NCBI GenBank assembly: GCA_035652535.1 | Contig: DASRDP010000112.1 | Coordinates: 41,969-105,968, forward strand | Origin: Chloroflexota bacterium | Lineage (GTDB): Bacteria; Chloroflexota; UBA6077; SHYK01 | DNA length: 64,000 nt | Direction: 5' to 3' | In this document: one piece after another, positions 51,542 through 63,966 of the stretch | Numbering within the stretch: position 1 is the stretch's first letter | How the letters are laid out: the number at the start of each line of letters is the position of its first letter | Position numbers and translations under genes: made by a program | The notes under the pieces: generated by a model | What the model saw: the letters and a program-made list of their open reading frames with translations, nothing else | Databases searched by the model: none | Told to the model about the DNA's origin: nothing

Positions 51542-53452
51542 TCATCGCTCCAACCGCAGGCCCGCGAGGAGCACCGCGAGGACGAGGATCCCCGCGAACA
51601 GCGCCCAAGCGTAGGTCTGGACCTGGCCGGTCTGGATCCGTCGGAGTGAGCCCCCAATCAGTACCGTGAGCGCGCCGGTGCCATTCACCGCGCCGTCGAT
51701 GACCTCCGCGTCGAAGGTCGCCGCGAGGCGCCCGATCCCGAGGAAAACGCGCGCCACAAGCCATTCGTACAGGTCGTCCAGGTAGTACCGACGGATCAGG
51801 AGTTGATGGAGGGGCGCGATGCGCGCAGAGAGCCCCGCGCCGGCCTCGATTCGTCCCCCGCCGTACATGACCCACGCGATCCCAATCCCGAGCAGCGCCA
51901 CGATGACTGACGACGTCGCGACGACCGGGTGAAACCCGGTCGATTCGGCGGAGCCACTGACCAACCTCCCGAAAGGGTTGCCGGCAAAGGGCATGCCCCA
52001 GAAGCCGCTGATGATACTCGGGATGACGAGGATCACGAGCGATAGGGCCATGCTGATCGGCTCGCCGTGCGACTCGACGTGCCCGGTGCCGCGGAAGCTC
52101 CCGCTGAAGGTGAGAAAGATGACCCGAAACATGTAGAACGCGGTCATTCCTACCGTGGCGAGGGCGAGGACAAACAGAATCGGATGGCCGGCAAGCGCCG
52201 CCCCGAGGATCTCGTCTTTGCTCCAGAAGCCGCTGAGCGGTGGAAGTCCCGCGAGCGACAGAGCAGCGATGGTCATCGTAATCGTGGTGAGGGGGAGGCG
52301 TCGACCGAGGCCTCCCATCTCGAACATCTCGTTGGTCTCCACCAGGTGGATCACGCTGCCGGCGCAGAGGAAGAGCAGGGCCTTGAAGAACGCATGGTTG
52401 AAGAGGTGGAACACCCCGGCCGACATCGCCCCGATCCCGATGGCGAGCATCATGTATCCGAGTTGGCTCACGGTGGAGTAGGCGAGGACCCGCTTGATGT
52501 CGGTCGATACGAGACCCATTGTCGCGGCGAAGAACGCGGTGAACCCGCCGATCGTCGCCACGACCGCCATCGCGGTCGAGGAATGCTCGAGGATCGGAAA
52601 CGTCCGGGCCATCAGGTAGACGCCGGCGGCCACCATTGTCGCGGCGTGGATCAGGGCGCTCACCGGAGTCGGGCCCTCCATTGCGTCGGGCAGCCACACG
52701 TGAAGGGGAAACTGGGCCGACTTCCCGACGGCTCCGCAGAAGACCAGCAGGATCCCGACAGTCAGCGCGCCCGCTGGAATCCGGCCGTCCGCAGCCATCT
52801 GGGCGATGTCCCCAAATGCGAAGGTGCCCGCGTGCCAATACAGAAAAAGGACGCCGAGAAGGAGTCCCACGTCGCCGGCGCGCGTGACGATAAAGGCCTT
52901 CTTGGCTGCCTCCGCGGCCGCCGGGCGCTCGTGCCAGTGGCCGATCAACAAGTAGGAGCAGAGCCCGACCAGCTCCCAGAACACGAAGAGCGCCAGGAAG
53001 TTATTGGCGAGCACCAGCCCCAGCATCGACATGCTGAAGAGAGACAGAAACGCGTAGTAGCGCGCGAAACCGGAGTCCCCGCGCATGTAGCCCAGGGAAT
53101 AGATCTGCACGACGAAGCTTATCGACGTTACGACGAGCAGCATCACGGCCGTAAGGGCGTCGACCTGGAAGCCGATCGAAAACGGCTGGGGCGCGGCGCC
53201 GGACTGCAGCGCCGCCGCATTCAGCGGAACAATGGGTCCGGCGATGGCCGGCGCCGGAATCCACACGCGGCTCTGCTCGACGTGGCCGCCGGCCAGGACA
53301 TCCGCGATCACCCCCACGGCCAGGACAAGCGAGACCGCGACGGCGACGATGCTGAGCGCTGCGCTGAAGCCCGGAGAGCGTCGCGCCCCGAGGGAGATGA
53401 TGACGAAGGCCACGAGCGGACACAGAGGGATCGCCCATGCCACTTCGGCCAT
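51542..53452 (-). CDS. nuoL: NADH-quinone oxidoreductase subunit L
   Basis: 636 aa, normal for NuoL, including the long C-terminal lateral helix that lies along the membrane arm. Blocks: YSLGYMRGDSGFARYYAFLSLF, VFWELVGLCSYLLIGHW (key Glu), KSAQFPLHVWLPDAMEGPTPVSALIHAATMV near 225-255 by position, and DIKRVLAYSTVSQLGYMMLA. It forms the distal proton pump of complex I. Spacing to nuoK and nuoM is about 10 bases on each side. Confidence 0.95.
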   Translation of the reverse strand: MAEVAWAIPLCPLVAFVIISLGARRSPGFSAALSIVAVAVSLVLAVGVIADVLAGGHVEQSRVWIPAPAIAGPIVPLNAAALQSGAAPQPFSIGFQVDALTAVMLLVVTSISFVVQIYSLGYMRGDSGFARYYAFLSLFSMSMLGLVLANNFLALFVFWELVGLCSYLLIGHWHERPAAAEAAKKAFIVTRAGDVGLLLGVLFLYWHAGTFAFGDIAQMAADGRIPAGALTVGILLVFCGAVGKSAQFPLHVWLPDAMEGPTPVSALIHAATMVAAGVYLMARTFPILEHSSTAMAVVATIGGFTAFFAATMGLVSTDIKRVLAYSTVSQLGYMMLAIGIGAMSAGVFHLFNHAFFKALLFLCAGSVIHLVETNEMFEMGGLGRRLPLTTITMTIAALSLAGLPPLSGFWSKDEILGAALAGHPILFVLALATVGMTAFYMFRVIFLTFSGSFRGTGHVESHGEPISMALSLVILVIPSIISGFWGMPFAGNPFGRLVSGSAESTGFHPVVATSSVIVALLGIGIAWVMYGGGRIEAGAGLSARIAPLHQLLIRRYYLDDLYEWLVARVFLGIGRLAATFDAEVIDGAVNGTGALTVLIGGSLRRIQTGQVQTYAWALFAGILVLAVLLAGLRLER

Positions 53453-53461
53453 CCTCAGCCC

Positions 53462-53797
53462 CTATCCCTGCAAGCTATTGACCGTGTCGACCGCGACGCT
53501 GCGCCGCAAGCGGTACACGGCGATCACGATCGCGAGGCCAACCGCCGCTTCCGCCGCGGCGACGGTCATGATAAAGATCGCGAAGATCTGGCCGCCAAGC
53601 GCCGGGCCCTGAGCATGGCGTGCAAACGAGATGAAGGTGACCATCACGCCGTTCAGCATGACTTCAATTGACATAAGGATCTCAATCGCGTTCCGCTTCG
53701 TTAGGGCGCCAATCATCCCCAGGGAAAAGAGTGCGGCGCCCAGCACCAGACCGTGCTGGAGCGTGATGGGATACAGCGGAGGCAGCGCGGTCGGCAT
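53462..53797 (-). CDS. nuoK: NADH-quinone oxidoreductase subunit K
   Basis: 111 aa with three helices. The two conserved membrane glutamates are in RNAIEILMSIEVMLNG near 35-50 and AAAEAAVGLAI near 80-90. The start at MPTALPP lies 2 bases after nuoJ stops; a longer frame into nuoJ is not real. Confidence 0.93.
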   Translation of the reverse strand: MPTALPPLYPITLQHGLVLGAALFSLGMIGALTKRNAIEILMSIEVMLNGVMVTFISFARHAQGPALGGQIFAIFIMTVAAAEAAVGLAIVIAVYRLRRSVAVDTVNSLQG

Positions 53798-53799
53798 CG

Positions 53800-54303
53800 C
53801 TACTCCTCGCGGGCGATCACGATCGCCCCGATCATGGCCAGCAGCAGCAGGATCGACGCCAGCTCGAAGGGCAGGCCAAAGGTTGTCAGCAGACCCTCGC
53901 CGAGGATCGCGGTCGTCGGCATGTCGACGGGCGTGGGGTTCGAGCGCGGCCACGTGCTACCGAGGAGCACGCCGGTCGTGACGACGAACACCGCCGCGGC
54001 AACCGCCACGCCCGCGACCGCTTTACCCGGATCGCGCGCCGTTTCTAAGACGACCTGCTGCGGGGTCAGCATGATCCCAAAGATGATGAGGACCATGATC
54101 GCCCCCACGTAGACGAGGATCTGAACGACCGCGAGGAAGTCCGCTCCCAGAACGACGTAGGCGCCCGCCACGCTGGCGAGCACGAGGGTCAAGGAGAGCG
54201 CGCTTCGAAAGATGACCCGCGACAGGATCAAGGCGATCGAGCCAAGAATCGCGAGAACGGCGAAGGTGTAGAAGCCGCCCGCGACCAGAAGTTCGGTCGG
54301 CAT
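53800..54303 (-). CDS. nuoJ: NADH-quinone oxidoreductase subunit J
   Basis: 167 aa membrane subunit, five helices. The conserved VLGADFLAVVQILVYVGAIMVLIIFGIML block is near 50-78. The ATG overlaps the nuoH stop by one base (TGATG). In most complex I operons nuoI lies between nuoH and nuoJ; here there is no room for it. Confidence 0.93.
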   Translation of the reverse strand: MPTELLVAGGFYTFAVLAILGSIALILSRVIFRSALSLTLVLASVAGAYVVLGADFLAVVQILVYVGAIMVLIIFGIMLTPQQVVLETARDPGKAVAGVAVAAAVFVVTTGVLLGSTWPRSNPTPVDMPTTAILGEGLLTTFGLPFELASILLLLAMIGAIVIAREE

Positions 54304-55376
54304 CAGGCGGCCATCGCCCGCAAGCTTACCTCCGCGGCGGTCGCGCCGACGGTGAGGAGCGCGACCGGGAGCGCGACTTTCCACGCTACGCGCATGAGCT
54401 GGTCGTAGCGCATGCGCGGCAGCGTCGCCCGAACCCACACGAGTGCGAGGAACACGACGTAGGCCTTGATGAAGAACCAGAGAAATGGTGGCAGGACCGG
54501 GCCCGTCCACCCGCCGAAGAAGAGCACGGTGGCCATGGCGGAGACGGCGAAGGTATTCGCGTACTCGGCGAGGAAGAAGAGCGCGAACGCCATTCCGCTG
54601 TACTCGGTGTGAAAGCCGGCCACGATCTCTGACTCGGCCTCAGGGAGGTCGAAGGGTGATCGGTTTACTTCGGCGATCCCCGCGATCAGAAAGAGAAGCA
54701 GGGCAATGGGTCCGACGGGCAAGAAGAAGACGAACCACGCGACGGATTGCGCCTGCACGATCCCGCCCAGCGACATCGAGCCGGCGATGATCACGGGCAC
54801 CATGACGATCAGCACCATGGGGATCTCGTAGCTGATCAATTGGGCGGCGGCTCGCATGCCCCCAAGTACCGCGTACTTATTCCCCGACGACCAGCCGGCC
54901 GTCAGGATGCCGATGGTCGGAAATGCGCCCATAGCCAGCACGAACAGCACGCCGACGTTCAGGTCGGTGACGCTGAGCCCGGGGCCCCAGGGAATGACCG
55001 ACCAAACGATCAGGGAGGGCACGAGGACGAGCAGCGGCGCCAGGAGAAACGGGCCCCGATCGGCTTGATAGGGGATGATGATCTCTTTGGCGAGCAGCTT
55101 CACCGCGTCGGCGACTGATTGGAGGAGCCCCGCCGGCCCAACGCGGTTGGGCCCAAGCCGCCCCTGCATGAAGCCCACGACGCGTCGCTCGGCCCACACC
55201 TGGCTCATGACGATAATAGCCACGAGGGTGGTGACCATCCCGATGGAGAGCGCCGTCACCAGGATGGTGAGGATGGGCTCCGGCAGAATCGCACCCAGAA
55301 TGGCGGCGACGAGCTGATGCAAATACTGAAATGGGTTACAGATGGGCAGATCCGCGGGGCAACCCAGCCCCGTCAT
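54303..55376 (-). CDS. nuoH: NADH-quinone oxidoreductase subunit H
   Basis: 357 aa membrane subunit forming part of the quinone cavity: AERRVVGFMQGRLGPNRVGP near 62-81, LLAKEIIIP, and EVNRSPFDLPEAESEIVAGFHTEYSG by position near 220-245, with the acidic residues known to be important for quinone-coupled pumping. The ATG overlaps the nuoC stop as ATGA, which proves that nuoD has no place between them. A longer frame to 55619 is a shadow of nuoC. Confidence 0.95.
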   Translation of the reverse strand: MTGLGCPADLPICNPFQYLHQLVAAILGAILPEPILTILVTALSIGMVTTLVAIIVMSQVWAERRVVGFMQGRLGPNRVGPAGLLQSVADAVKLLAKEIIIPYQADRGPFLLAPLLVLVPSLIVWSVIPWGPGLSVTDLNVGVLFVLAMGAFPTIGILTAGWSSGNKYAVLGGMRAAAQLISYEIPMVLIVMVPVIIAGSMSLGGIVQAQSVAWFVFFLPVGPIALLLFLIAGIAEVNRSPFDLPEAESEIVAGFHTEYSGMAFALFFLAEYANTFAVSAMATVLFFGGWTGPVLPPFLWFFIKAYVVFLALVWVRATLPRMRYDQLMRVAWKVALPVALLTVGATAAEVSLRAMAA

Positions 55377-55933
55377 TCGCCCCGTCCGCGGGTCGCGTCG
55401 TTTGGTGCGAGCTGCCCCTCGGCGCCGAACCGCAGATGCCGCATCAGAACGTAGTCCGGCTCGATGGAGAAGTCTTTGCGGAGGGGGTGCCCGGGAAAGT
55501 CGTCGTCGGTGAGGATGCGCCGCAAGTCCGGGTGTCCAACGAAGTTGATGCCCATCAGATCGTAGACTTCGCGCTCCTGGAACTCGGCTCCCGGCCAGAC
55601 CTTCGTGAGCGACGGACAATCGGGGATGCCCTCTCTCGGGAGGCTCGCTTTCAACATGACACCGTTGGGGTGCTCCAGCGAAAAGGCGAGGTAGATCACG
55701 ACGAGCTGGTCCGGGTAGTCGACGGCCGTGACCATCGACAGGTACGCGTAACCGAGATCATCCCGCAGCCTGAGCGCGACGTCTTCGAGACGATCGGCGG
55801 GGACCGTGCACTCGAGGTAGCCGTGCACTGGTTCGATGGATGTCTCGATGGAGAGCGAGGCGAGGAGTGCATTCAGACGCGACGTTGCCACCTCGACCGG
55901 TGTCGGGGCCGACGCGGATGCCTGCTCCTCCAT
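55373..55933 (-). CDS. nuoC: NADH-quinone oxidoreductase subunit C
   Basis: 186 aa 30-kDa subunit: LRDDLGYAYLSMVTAVDYPD near 92-111, KVWPGAEFQEREVYDLMGINFVGHPDLRRIL by position near 130-160, and DDFPGHPLRKDF at 163-174. It is a stand-alone NuoC and not a NuoCD fusion: the protein ends about 12 residues after the FPGHPLRKDF block. Start ATG is 3 bases after nuoB. Confidence 0.94.
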   Translation of the reverse strand: MEEQASASAPTPVEVATSRLNALLASLSIETSIEPVHGYLECTVPADRLEDVALRLRDDLGYAYLSMVTAVDYPDQLVVIYLAFSLEHPNGVMLKASLPREGIPDCPSLTKVWPGAEFQEREVYDLMGINFVGHPDLRRILTDDDFPGHPLRKDFSIEPDYVLMRHLRFGAEGQLAPNDATRGRGE

Positions 55934-55936
55934 TCC

Positions 55937-56536
55937 TTAGCCGCTCGTCCGCTGATTTTCGATCTTTTCCTGCAGCTTCATGATGCCCCACAGCAGGGCG
56001 TCCGGCCGCGGCGGGCAACCCGGCACGTGCACGTCGACGGGAACGAAGTTGTCGATCCCCGGTACGGTACTGTACGAGCCCTGGAAGGGTCCGCCGGCGA
56101 TCGTGCACGTTCCCATGGCAATGACGTACTTTGGCTCAGCCATTTGGTCATAGATTCGCCGCACCGCCGGGGCCATCCTCGTTGTTACCGTGCCCGCGAC
56201 GATCATGAGATCTGCCTGGCGGGGTGAAGGGCGAAAGACCTCCGCGCCAAAGCGGGAGATGTCGAAGCGCGCCGTCCCCGCGGCCATCATCTCGATGGCG
56301 CAACAGGCGAGCCCGAAGGCCACAGGCCAGAGGGATGATTTCCGCGCCCACTTGACCACGCGGTCGACGCTGGTGAGGAGCACGTTGTGTTGAAGCTCCA
56401 GCGGCACCTCGCCAACCGGTTCGATTCCCGCGGCCACTAGCCCGTCAAGGCGCGGCGGCCGCACGTGTCGGGCCTGCTCCGCCGACGTGTCGTGGTATCC
56501 ATTGGAGGGGTTTGATCCATTCCTCGCGTCAGTCAT
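55937..56536 (-). CDS. nuoB: NADH-quinone oxidoreductase subunit B
   Basis: 199 aa. All four ligands of the terminal N2 [4Fe-4S] cluster are present: the CC pair in [11 protein letters not shown], one Cys in MGTCTIAGG and one in [13 protein letters not shown]. The N-terminal 40 residues are a variable tail with a glycine/asparagine-rich opening. NuoB passes electrons to quinone and contacts NuoD and NuoI, neither of which is encoded in this operon. Confidence 0.95.
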   Translation of the reverse strand: MTDARNGSNPSNGYHDTSAEQARHVRPPRLDGLVAAGIEPVGEVPLELQHNVLLTSVDRVVKWARKSSLWPVAFGLACCAIEMMAAGTARFDISRFGAEVFRPSPRQADLMIVAGTVTTRMAPAVRRIYDQMAEPKYVIAMGTCTIAGGPFQGSYSTVPGIDNFVPVDVHVPGCPPRPDALLWGIMKLQEKIENQRTSG

Positions 56537-56539
56537 TTG

Positions 56540-56896
56540 CTAAGTCCATTCGAGCGCTTTCTTGCGCCATGCGTACACATACCCGACGAGCAGCAGGCCG
56601 ATGAAGATCGCCATCTCCACGAGGGCGAAGGTTCCAAGCTGGCGGTAGGTGACAGCCCAGGGGAACAGGAACACCGCTTCGACGTCGAAGATGACGAAGA
56701 TCAGCGCGTAGAGATAGAACTGATTCTTGAACTGGATCGAGGTCGGCCCAATCGTCTCCACCCCGCACTCATACGGGGCATTCTTCACGCGGTCGGGATG
56801 GCGGGGCACGAAGATCGCGGAGATGATCAGGGGGAGTAGCCCGAAGACGGTCGCGATGACCGCCGCCAGCACGATCGGCCCAAAGGACGTCACCAT
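56540..56896 (-). CDS. nuoA: NADH-quinone oxidoreductase subunit A
   Basis: 118 aa with three helices. The conserved loop reads PYECGVETIGP near 40-50 and the second helix FVIFDVEAVFLFPWA near 69-83 carries the conserved acidic residues. It is the first gene of the operon, with GGAGGAGG upstream of the GTG/ATG start region and a consensus-like promoter 26-60 bases upstream. Confidence 0.94.
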   Translation of the reverse strand: MVTSFGPIVLAAVIATVFGLLPLIISAIFVPRHPDRVKNAPYECGVETIGPTSIQFKNQFYLYALIFVIFDVEAVFLFPWAVTYRQLGTFALVEMAIFIGLLLVGYVYAWRKKALEWT

Positions 56897-56928
56897 CGAC
56901 GCCTCCTCCAGTGGCCTGCGGCCCTTTG

Positions 56929-56958
56929 AGTATAGCGACGGGTTCGAAGGGCCAGCAA
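56929..56958 (-). promoter_or_regulatory. Promoter of the nuo operon
   Basis: Minus strand: -35 TTGCTG (56953-56958), 18-base spacer, -10 TATACT (56929-56934). Predicted start near 56922, leaving a 26-base leader with GGAGGAGG before nuoA. Confidence 0.65.
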
Positions 56959-56986
56959 GGCGACCAGGAGCGGCGTCACCGTCGGC

Positions 56987-57991
56987 TCACGCGGATGTCA
57001 AACAGTCGCGGAAGATGTGGAAGTTCTCCAGCGCCCTGCCGGCGCCGATGGCGACCGCGGACAGTGGGTCCTCGGCGACGTAAGCCGCGACGCCGATCTC
57101 GCGCGCGAAGAGCGTGTCCAGGTTGCGCACCAGGGCCCCTCCTCCGGTGAGCAGCATGCCACGGTCGGCGATATCGGCGGCCAGCTCGGGCGGAGTCTGC
57201 TCCAGCACGGCCTTCGCGTTCCCCACGATAAGCCCCAGGGTCTCCGATATCGCCTCAGTGATGTCCGTCGACGTGAGGACCATGGTCTTGGGCAATCCCT
57301 CGACCTGGTCCCGCCCCCGGACCTCGAGCTCCAGCTCTTGAGGCAGTGGGAGCGCGCTCCCGATCTGAATCTTGATCTCTTCGGCGGTGCGCTCGCCGAT
57401 GATCAGGTTGTGCTTCTTCTTGACGTACGTCGCGATCACGTCGTCGATCCTGTTCCCGCCGATGCGGATGCTGCTGCTGACGACGATGTCGTTGAGGGAG
57501 ATGATGGCCGCCTCGCTGGTGCCGCCGCCGATGTCGACGATCATGTTCCCGCTGGGGCTCGAGATCGGCACGCCCGCGCCGATCGCCGCCGCTAGCGGCT
57601 CGGCGATGAGGTGCGCCTCGCGCGCCCCCGCCTGGAGGGTGGCGTCGATGACCGCGCGGCTCTCGATCCCGGTCACGCCGACCGGGATGCAGATCATCAC
57701 GCTGGGCTTGAACAGGTGGAAGCGGCCCGTCACCTTGCGAATGAAGTACCGCAACATCGCCTGGGTAATCATGTAGTCCGCGATCACACCGTCGCGCATG
57801 GGTCGGGTCACGATCACGCGCCCGGGCGTGCGGCCCAGCCTCTGCCGGGCCTCGGTGCCCACGGCGAGCACCTTGGAATCGCTGGCGGAGTAGGCCACCA
57901 CGGATGGCTCGTTGAGTACGATGCCGCGGCCTTTGACGTAAACCAGGACGTTCGCGGTGCCGAGATCGATGCCGATGGCTTTGCCGAACAC
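56987..57991 (-). CDS. mreB: Rod-shape actin homologue MreB
   Basis: 334 aa. Actin-fold nucleotide-binding segments: [27 protein letters not shown] near 7-33 by position, [17 protein letters not shown] near 157-173, the connecting AAIGAGVPI, and [13 protein letters not shown] near 287-299. It organises cell-wall synthesis along the cell cylinder. No mreC or mreD follows; the next gene is nuoA after 90 bases. Its presence together with murA, murT/gatD and murJ indicates a peptidoglycan wall and probably an elongated cell. Confidence 0.95.
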   Translation of the reverse strand: MFGKAIGIDLGTANVLVYVKGRGIVLNEPSVVAYSASDSKVLAVGTEARQRLGRTPGRVIVTRPMRDGVIADYMITQAMLRYFIRKVTGRFHLFKPSVMICIPVGVTGIESRAVIDATLQAGAREAHLIAEPLAAAIGAGVPISSPSGNMIVDIGGGTSEAAIISLNDIVVSSSIRIGGNRIDDVIATYVKKKHNLIIGERTAEEIKIQIGSALPLPQELELEVRGRDQVEGLPKTMVLTSTDITEAISETLGLIVGNAKAVLEQTPPELAADIADRGMLLTGGGALVRNLDTLFAREIGVAAYVAEDPLSAVAIGAGRALENFHIFRDCLTSA

Positions 57992-58026
57992 GGTGAGTCC
58001 TGTTCTAGGTTGGATCGACGCGGGGC

Positions 58027-58055
58027 ATGATACGCGAGTGGCTCACCGAAGTCAG
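58027..58055 (-). promoter_or_regulatory. Promoter of mreB
   Basis: Minus strand: -35 CTGACT (58050-58055, inside the last codons of murA), 17-base spacer, -10 TATCAT (58027-58032). The leader to the ATG would be about 29 bases. Confidence 0.5.
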
Positions 58056-59434
58056 CACTGACGGTCGATATCGCCACCGAGGCGGCGCAGCACATCGACC
58101 AGATCCTCGTACCCCCGGTCGACGTGGTACGCGTCGTTGATGCGCGTTTCGCCTTCGGCCGAGAGGGCGGCGAGGGTGAGCGCCGCGCCCGATCGGATGT
58201 CCAACGCGGATATCGTGGCGCCATGGAGGGGCGTCGGACCATGGATGGTCGCGGTCTGCGCGCTGACCTCGATCCGGGCGCCCATCGCGTTGAGCTGGGT
58301 CGCGTACCCCAATCGGTTTTCGAATACGCGCTCGTGGATGGTGCTGGGCCCGTGGGCCTGGGTGAGCAGCGCGCCAAATACCGCCTGCAGGTCCGTGGGA
58401 AAACCTGGATAGTGGATGGCCTGGATGTCCACTCGCTCGAGTCGCCCGCTGGCGGGCCAGCGACATCGGATGGCGCGGCCCCAGGTGTCGACCTCTGAGC
58501 CCATGTGCCCCAGCTTGTAGATGACCGGGTCCAGATGGTCCGGAATGACGTCTTCGACCGTGACGTCGCCGTGGGTGATGAGCCCGGCCGCGAGGAACGT
58601 GCCCGCGATCAACCGATCGGGCATCACCGTGTAGTCGCTGCCGTGGAGCTTCGGTACGCCGTCAACGACCACCGTGCTGGTGCCTGCGCCCCGGATCCGC
58701 GCCCCCATGGAATTCAGGAACTGGGCGAGGTCCACCACCTCCGGCTCCATCGACGCGTGGCGGATCACCGTCTCGCCATCGGCGAGGCAGGCGGCCATCA
58801 TCAGGTTCTCGGTCCCTGTGTGGCTGGGATAGTCCAGGTACATGCGCGCGCCGTGGAGTCGCCGACATTCGACGTGATACGCGGCGTCGTCGTTGAGCAC
58901 GGCGGCGCCCATCGAGCGAAATCCTTCGACGTCGACGTTCACCGGCCGGATCCCGATCTCGCAGCCTCCGGGGTGGGCGGCCTCTGCGCAGCCGAGACGC
59001 GCGAGCAAGGGCCCCATGACGAGGAACGATGCTCGCATCTTCGTCACGAATTCGGCGGGCGCCCGCGTGGAGGTCAGGTTGCTCGCGTCGATGACGGCTG
59101 TGTGCGGCTCGGGGAACTCCACCCGCGCCCCGAGCGAGCGAAGCAGATCGGTCAGGGTTGCGATGTCCTCGATGCGCGGCACGTTGCGAATGGTGCACGT
59201 GCCGCTCGTCAGGAGGGACGCGGCCATGATGGGAAGGGCCGCGTTCTTGGCGCCGCCGATGGCAACGGCGCCCCGGAGTGGCGCGCCGCCGCGCACGGAT
59301 AGCGCGACGTTTGGCGCCGATACCACGCTCGGTCCAGCCGCGGAACGCGCGGCCGCCTGGTGCTTGCCGGAGGACCCGGGGCCAGCGAGGAGCTGAGACA
59401 GCTGCGCGACCGGGCTCTCGCTCGGCTCAGGCAT
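58052..59434 (-). CDS. murA: UDP-N-acetylglucosamine 1-carboxyvinyltransferase MurA
   Basis: 460 aa EPSP-synthase-fold enzyme that adds enolpyruvate to UDP-GlcNAc in the first committed step of peptidoglycan synthesis. The opening GGAPLRGAVAIGGAKNAALPIMAA carries the conserved Lys-Asn pair (near 61-62). The catalytic cysteine is present in HPGGCEIGIRPVN, so the enzyme should be sensitive to fosfomycin; some Chloroflexota and chlamydiae have Asp there. The first 40 residues form an extra tail before the family opening. It lies 24 bases after atpC on the same strand. Confidence 0.95.
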   Translation of the reverse strand: MPEPSESPVAQLSQLLAGPGSSGKHQAAARSAAGPSVVSAPNVALSVRGGAPLRGAVAIGGAKNAALPIMAASLLTSGTCTIRNVPRIEDIATLTDLLRSLGARVEFPEPHTAVIDASNLTSTRAPAEFVTKMRASFLVMGPLLARLGCAEAAHPGGCEIGIRPVNVDVEGFRSMGAAVLNDDAAYHVECRRLHGARMYLDYPSHTGTENLMMAACLADGETVIRHASMEPEVVDLAQFLNSMGARIRGAGTSTVVVDGVPKLHGSDYTVMPDRLIAGTFLAAGLITHGDVTVEDVIPDHLDPVIYKLGHMGSEVDTWGRAIRCRWPASGRLERVDIQAIHYPGFPTDLQAVFGALLTQAHGPSTIHERVFENRLGYATQLNAMGARIEVSAQTATIHGPTPLHGATISALDIRSGAALTLAALSAEGETRINDAYHVDRGYEDLVDVLRRLGGDIDRQC

Positions 59435-59458
59435 CTGGCACCTCGCCGCGCTCGGACG

Positions 59459-59890
59459 TCACGGGTTCGCTCTGCGCTTCCGTCGTCGGACAACGTCGAG
59501 CCGCACCAGCGAGCGACGGAGCGCCGTGCGCGCTGCCTCTGCCTGGAGACTACCTCCGGGGCGCCGCTGCGCTTCCCGGAGCGCCGCCTCGGCCCGCTGC
59601 CGCGCCGCGTCGGCCCGCTCTTCGTCGACCTCGTCGGATCGCTCGGCCGCGTCGGCCAGGATCAGCACGCGATCGCGGAAGACCTGCAGGAACCCCCCGG
59701 AAACGGAAAGCACCTGCTCTTCACCATCATTGCGCAGCGTCATGACTCCAGGATTGAGCGTGGTGACCAATGGCGCATGCCGCGGAAGGATGCCGATCGT
59801 CCCATCCGTCGCGGGTGCAATTACTATATCGGCTTCTTGCTTGAGAACTTCCCGTTCCGCGGTTACCAGCTCGACGGTTAGCTTCGGCAC
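59459..59890 (-). CDS. atpC: ATP synthase epsilon subunit
   Basis: 143 aa. The N-terminal beta-sandwich has the family pattern LTVELVTAEREVLKQEADIV, GTIGILPRHAPLVTTLNPG and VSGGFLQVFRDRVLILAD (by position near 62-79). The C-terminal helical hairpin, rich in Arg and Ala, can inhibit the enzyme. Last gene of the ATP synthase cluster, 34 bases after atpD. Confidence 0.93.
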   Translation of the reverse strand: MPKLTVELVTAEREVLKQEADIVIAPATDGTIGILPRHAPLVTTLNPGVMTLRNDGEEQVLSVSGGFLQVFRDRVLILADAAERSDEVDEERADAARQRAEAALREAQRRPGGSLQAEAARTALRRSLVRLDVVRRRKRRANP

Positions 59891-59924
59891 CTGTTTCTCC
59901 CTAATCGGTCCGCAAGACGTCCGC

Positions 59925-61395
<1,471 letters not shown>

Positions 61396-61398
<3 letters not shown>

Positions 61399-62271
61399 CT
61401 CTCGCTGGGCCATCGCGTTGGCCGCGCTGGCGATCTCGTTGACCTCGCTGGTGATCGCGGCCTGGCGCGCCCGGTTGTAGGTCAGGGTCAAGCCGTCGAT
61501 CAGCTCCTTGGCATTGTCGTTCGCCGCCCGCATGGCGACCATCCGGGCGCTCTGCTCGCTGGCGACTGTCTCGAGGACGGCCTGGTAGATCTCCACCTCG
61601 ACGTAGCGCGGCAGCAGCTCGTCGAGGATCGCCCGCGGGTCGGGCTCGTAGATGTACTCGACCGCGCGCTGGCCGCCATCGGTCGCCGCGGGCGGGGTGA
61701 TGGGCAGGATCTGGGTGATCTCTGGACGCTGGCTCAGCGTCGAGATGAACTTCGGATAGAGCAGGTAGGCGGCGTCGATCCGCCCCTGCTCGTAGTCGTC
61801 GATGATCACCCGCGCGATCGGCACGATGGCCATGTAGTCGGGGCGGTCGCCGAGCTGGGTGAACGTGGCGCGGATGGACCGGCCGCGGCGGGCCATGAAG
61901 TCCTGGCCCTTGCGTCCCACCGTGACCAGCTCCATCTCCCGCTGAGTGCTGAGCAGGAACTCCGTGCCGCGGCGGATGACGTTCGTGTTGAGCGCGCCGC
62001 ACAGTCCGCGGTCGGTGGTCAGCATCACGAGAGCGACGTGGCGCAGCTCGGCACGCTGCTGCAGCAAGGGGTGGAGGGCAGCGCCCTCGCGCCGCGCCGT
62101 GCCGAGCTGGTTGATCATCGCGCTCATCGCCTCGGCATAGGGCCGGGCGGCGAGCACGCGCTGCTGCGCCCGCCGCATGCGCGACGCCGCCACCAGCTCC
62201 ATCGCCTTGGTGATCTGCGCCGTGTTCCGCACGCTGCGGATGCGCCGCCGGATGTCTCGCAGGCTTGGCAC
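61396..62271 (-). CDS. atpG: ATP synthase gamma subunit
   Basis: 291 aa. The N-terminal helix PSLRDIRRRIRSVRNTAQIT and KAMELVAASRMRRAQQRV are typical, as are LTTDRGLCGALNTNV near 80-94 and the C-terminal NRARQAAITSEVNEIASAANAM near the end. It forms the central rotating shaft of F1. The start is a GTG. Both flanks are repeat-bearing spacers. Confidence 0.95.
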
Positions 62272-62290
62272 GGGCGGACTCCTACACAGA

Positions 62291-62360
62291 GTGATTAGTG
62301 AAGAGTGGTGAGTAGACGCAGCCCCGGTCTACTCTCCACTAATCACTCACCACTCTTCAC

Positions 62361-62364
<4 letters not shown>
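62291..62364. repeat. Heptad-phased inverted repeat in the atpA-atpG spacer
   Basis: Units GTGATTA, GTGAAGA, GTGGTGA (62291-62311) then GTAGAC, with a short loop and GTCTAC, followed by CACTAAT, CACTCAC, CACTCTT, CACTCAC (62337-62364) in seven-base phase. The inner GTAGAC/GTCTAC stem is exact; outer arms can pair in more than one register. The units are related to those between atpG and atpD, and the atpA stop codon lies in the last unit. Confidence 0.8.
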
Positions 62365-63872
<1,508 letters not shown>

Positions 63873-63907
63873 GGTGGTGCCTCCTCGGCTGACCCCTATC
63901 TCCCCAA

Positions 63908-63936
63908 CCCCCTTCCCCCCGCGAAGGGGAAGGGGG
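63908..63936. repeat. Perfect 11-bp palindrome upstream of atpA
   Basis: CCCCCTTCCCC (63908-63918) pairs exactly with GGGGAAGGGGG (63926-63936) around a 7-base loop. It lies in the spacer 36-64 bases upstream of atpA. There is no T-run on either side. Confidence 0.7.
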
Positions 63937-63966
63937 AGCGCCGCCGCCTAAGCTTGCCCCGGTACT

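Noticed and set aside
54303..55619. A longer NuoH with about 80 extra N-terminal residues
   Set aside because: The extra part overlaps nuoC in another frame; the ATG overlapping the nuoC stop gives a normal NuoH length.
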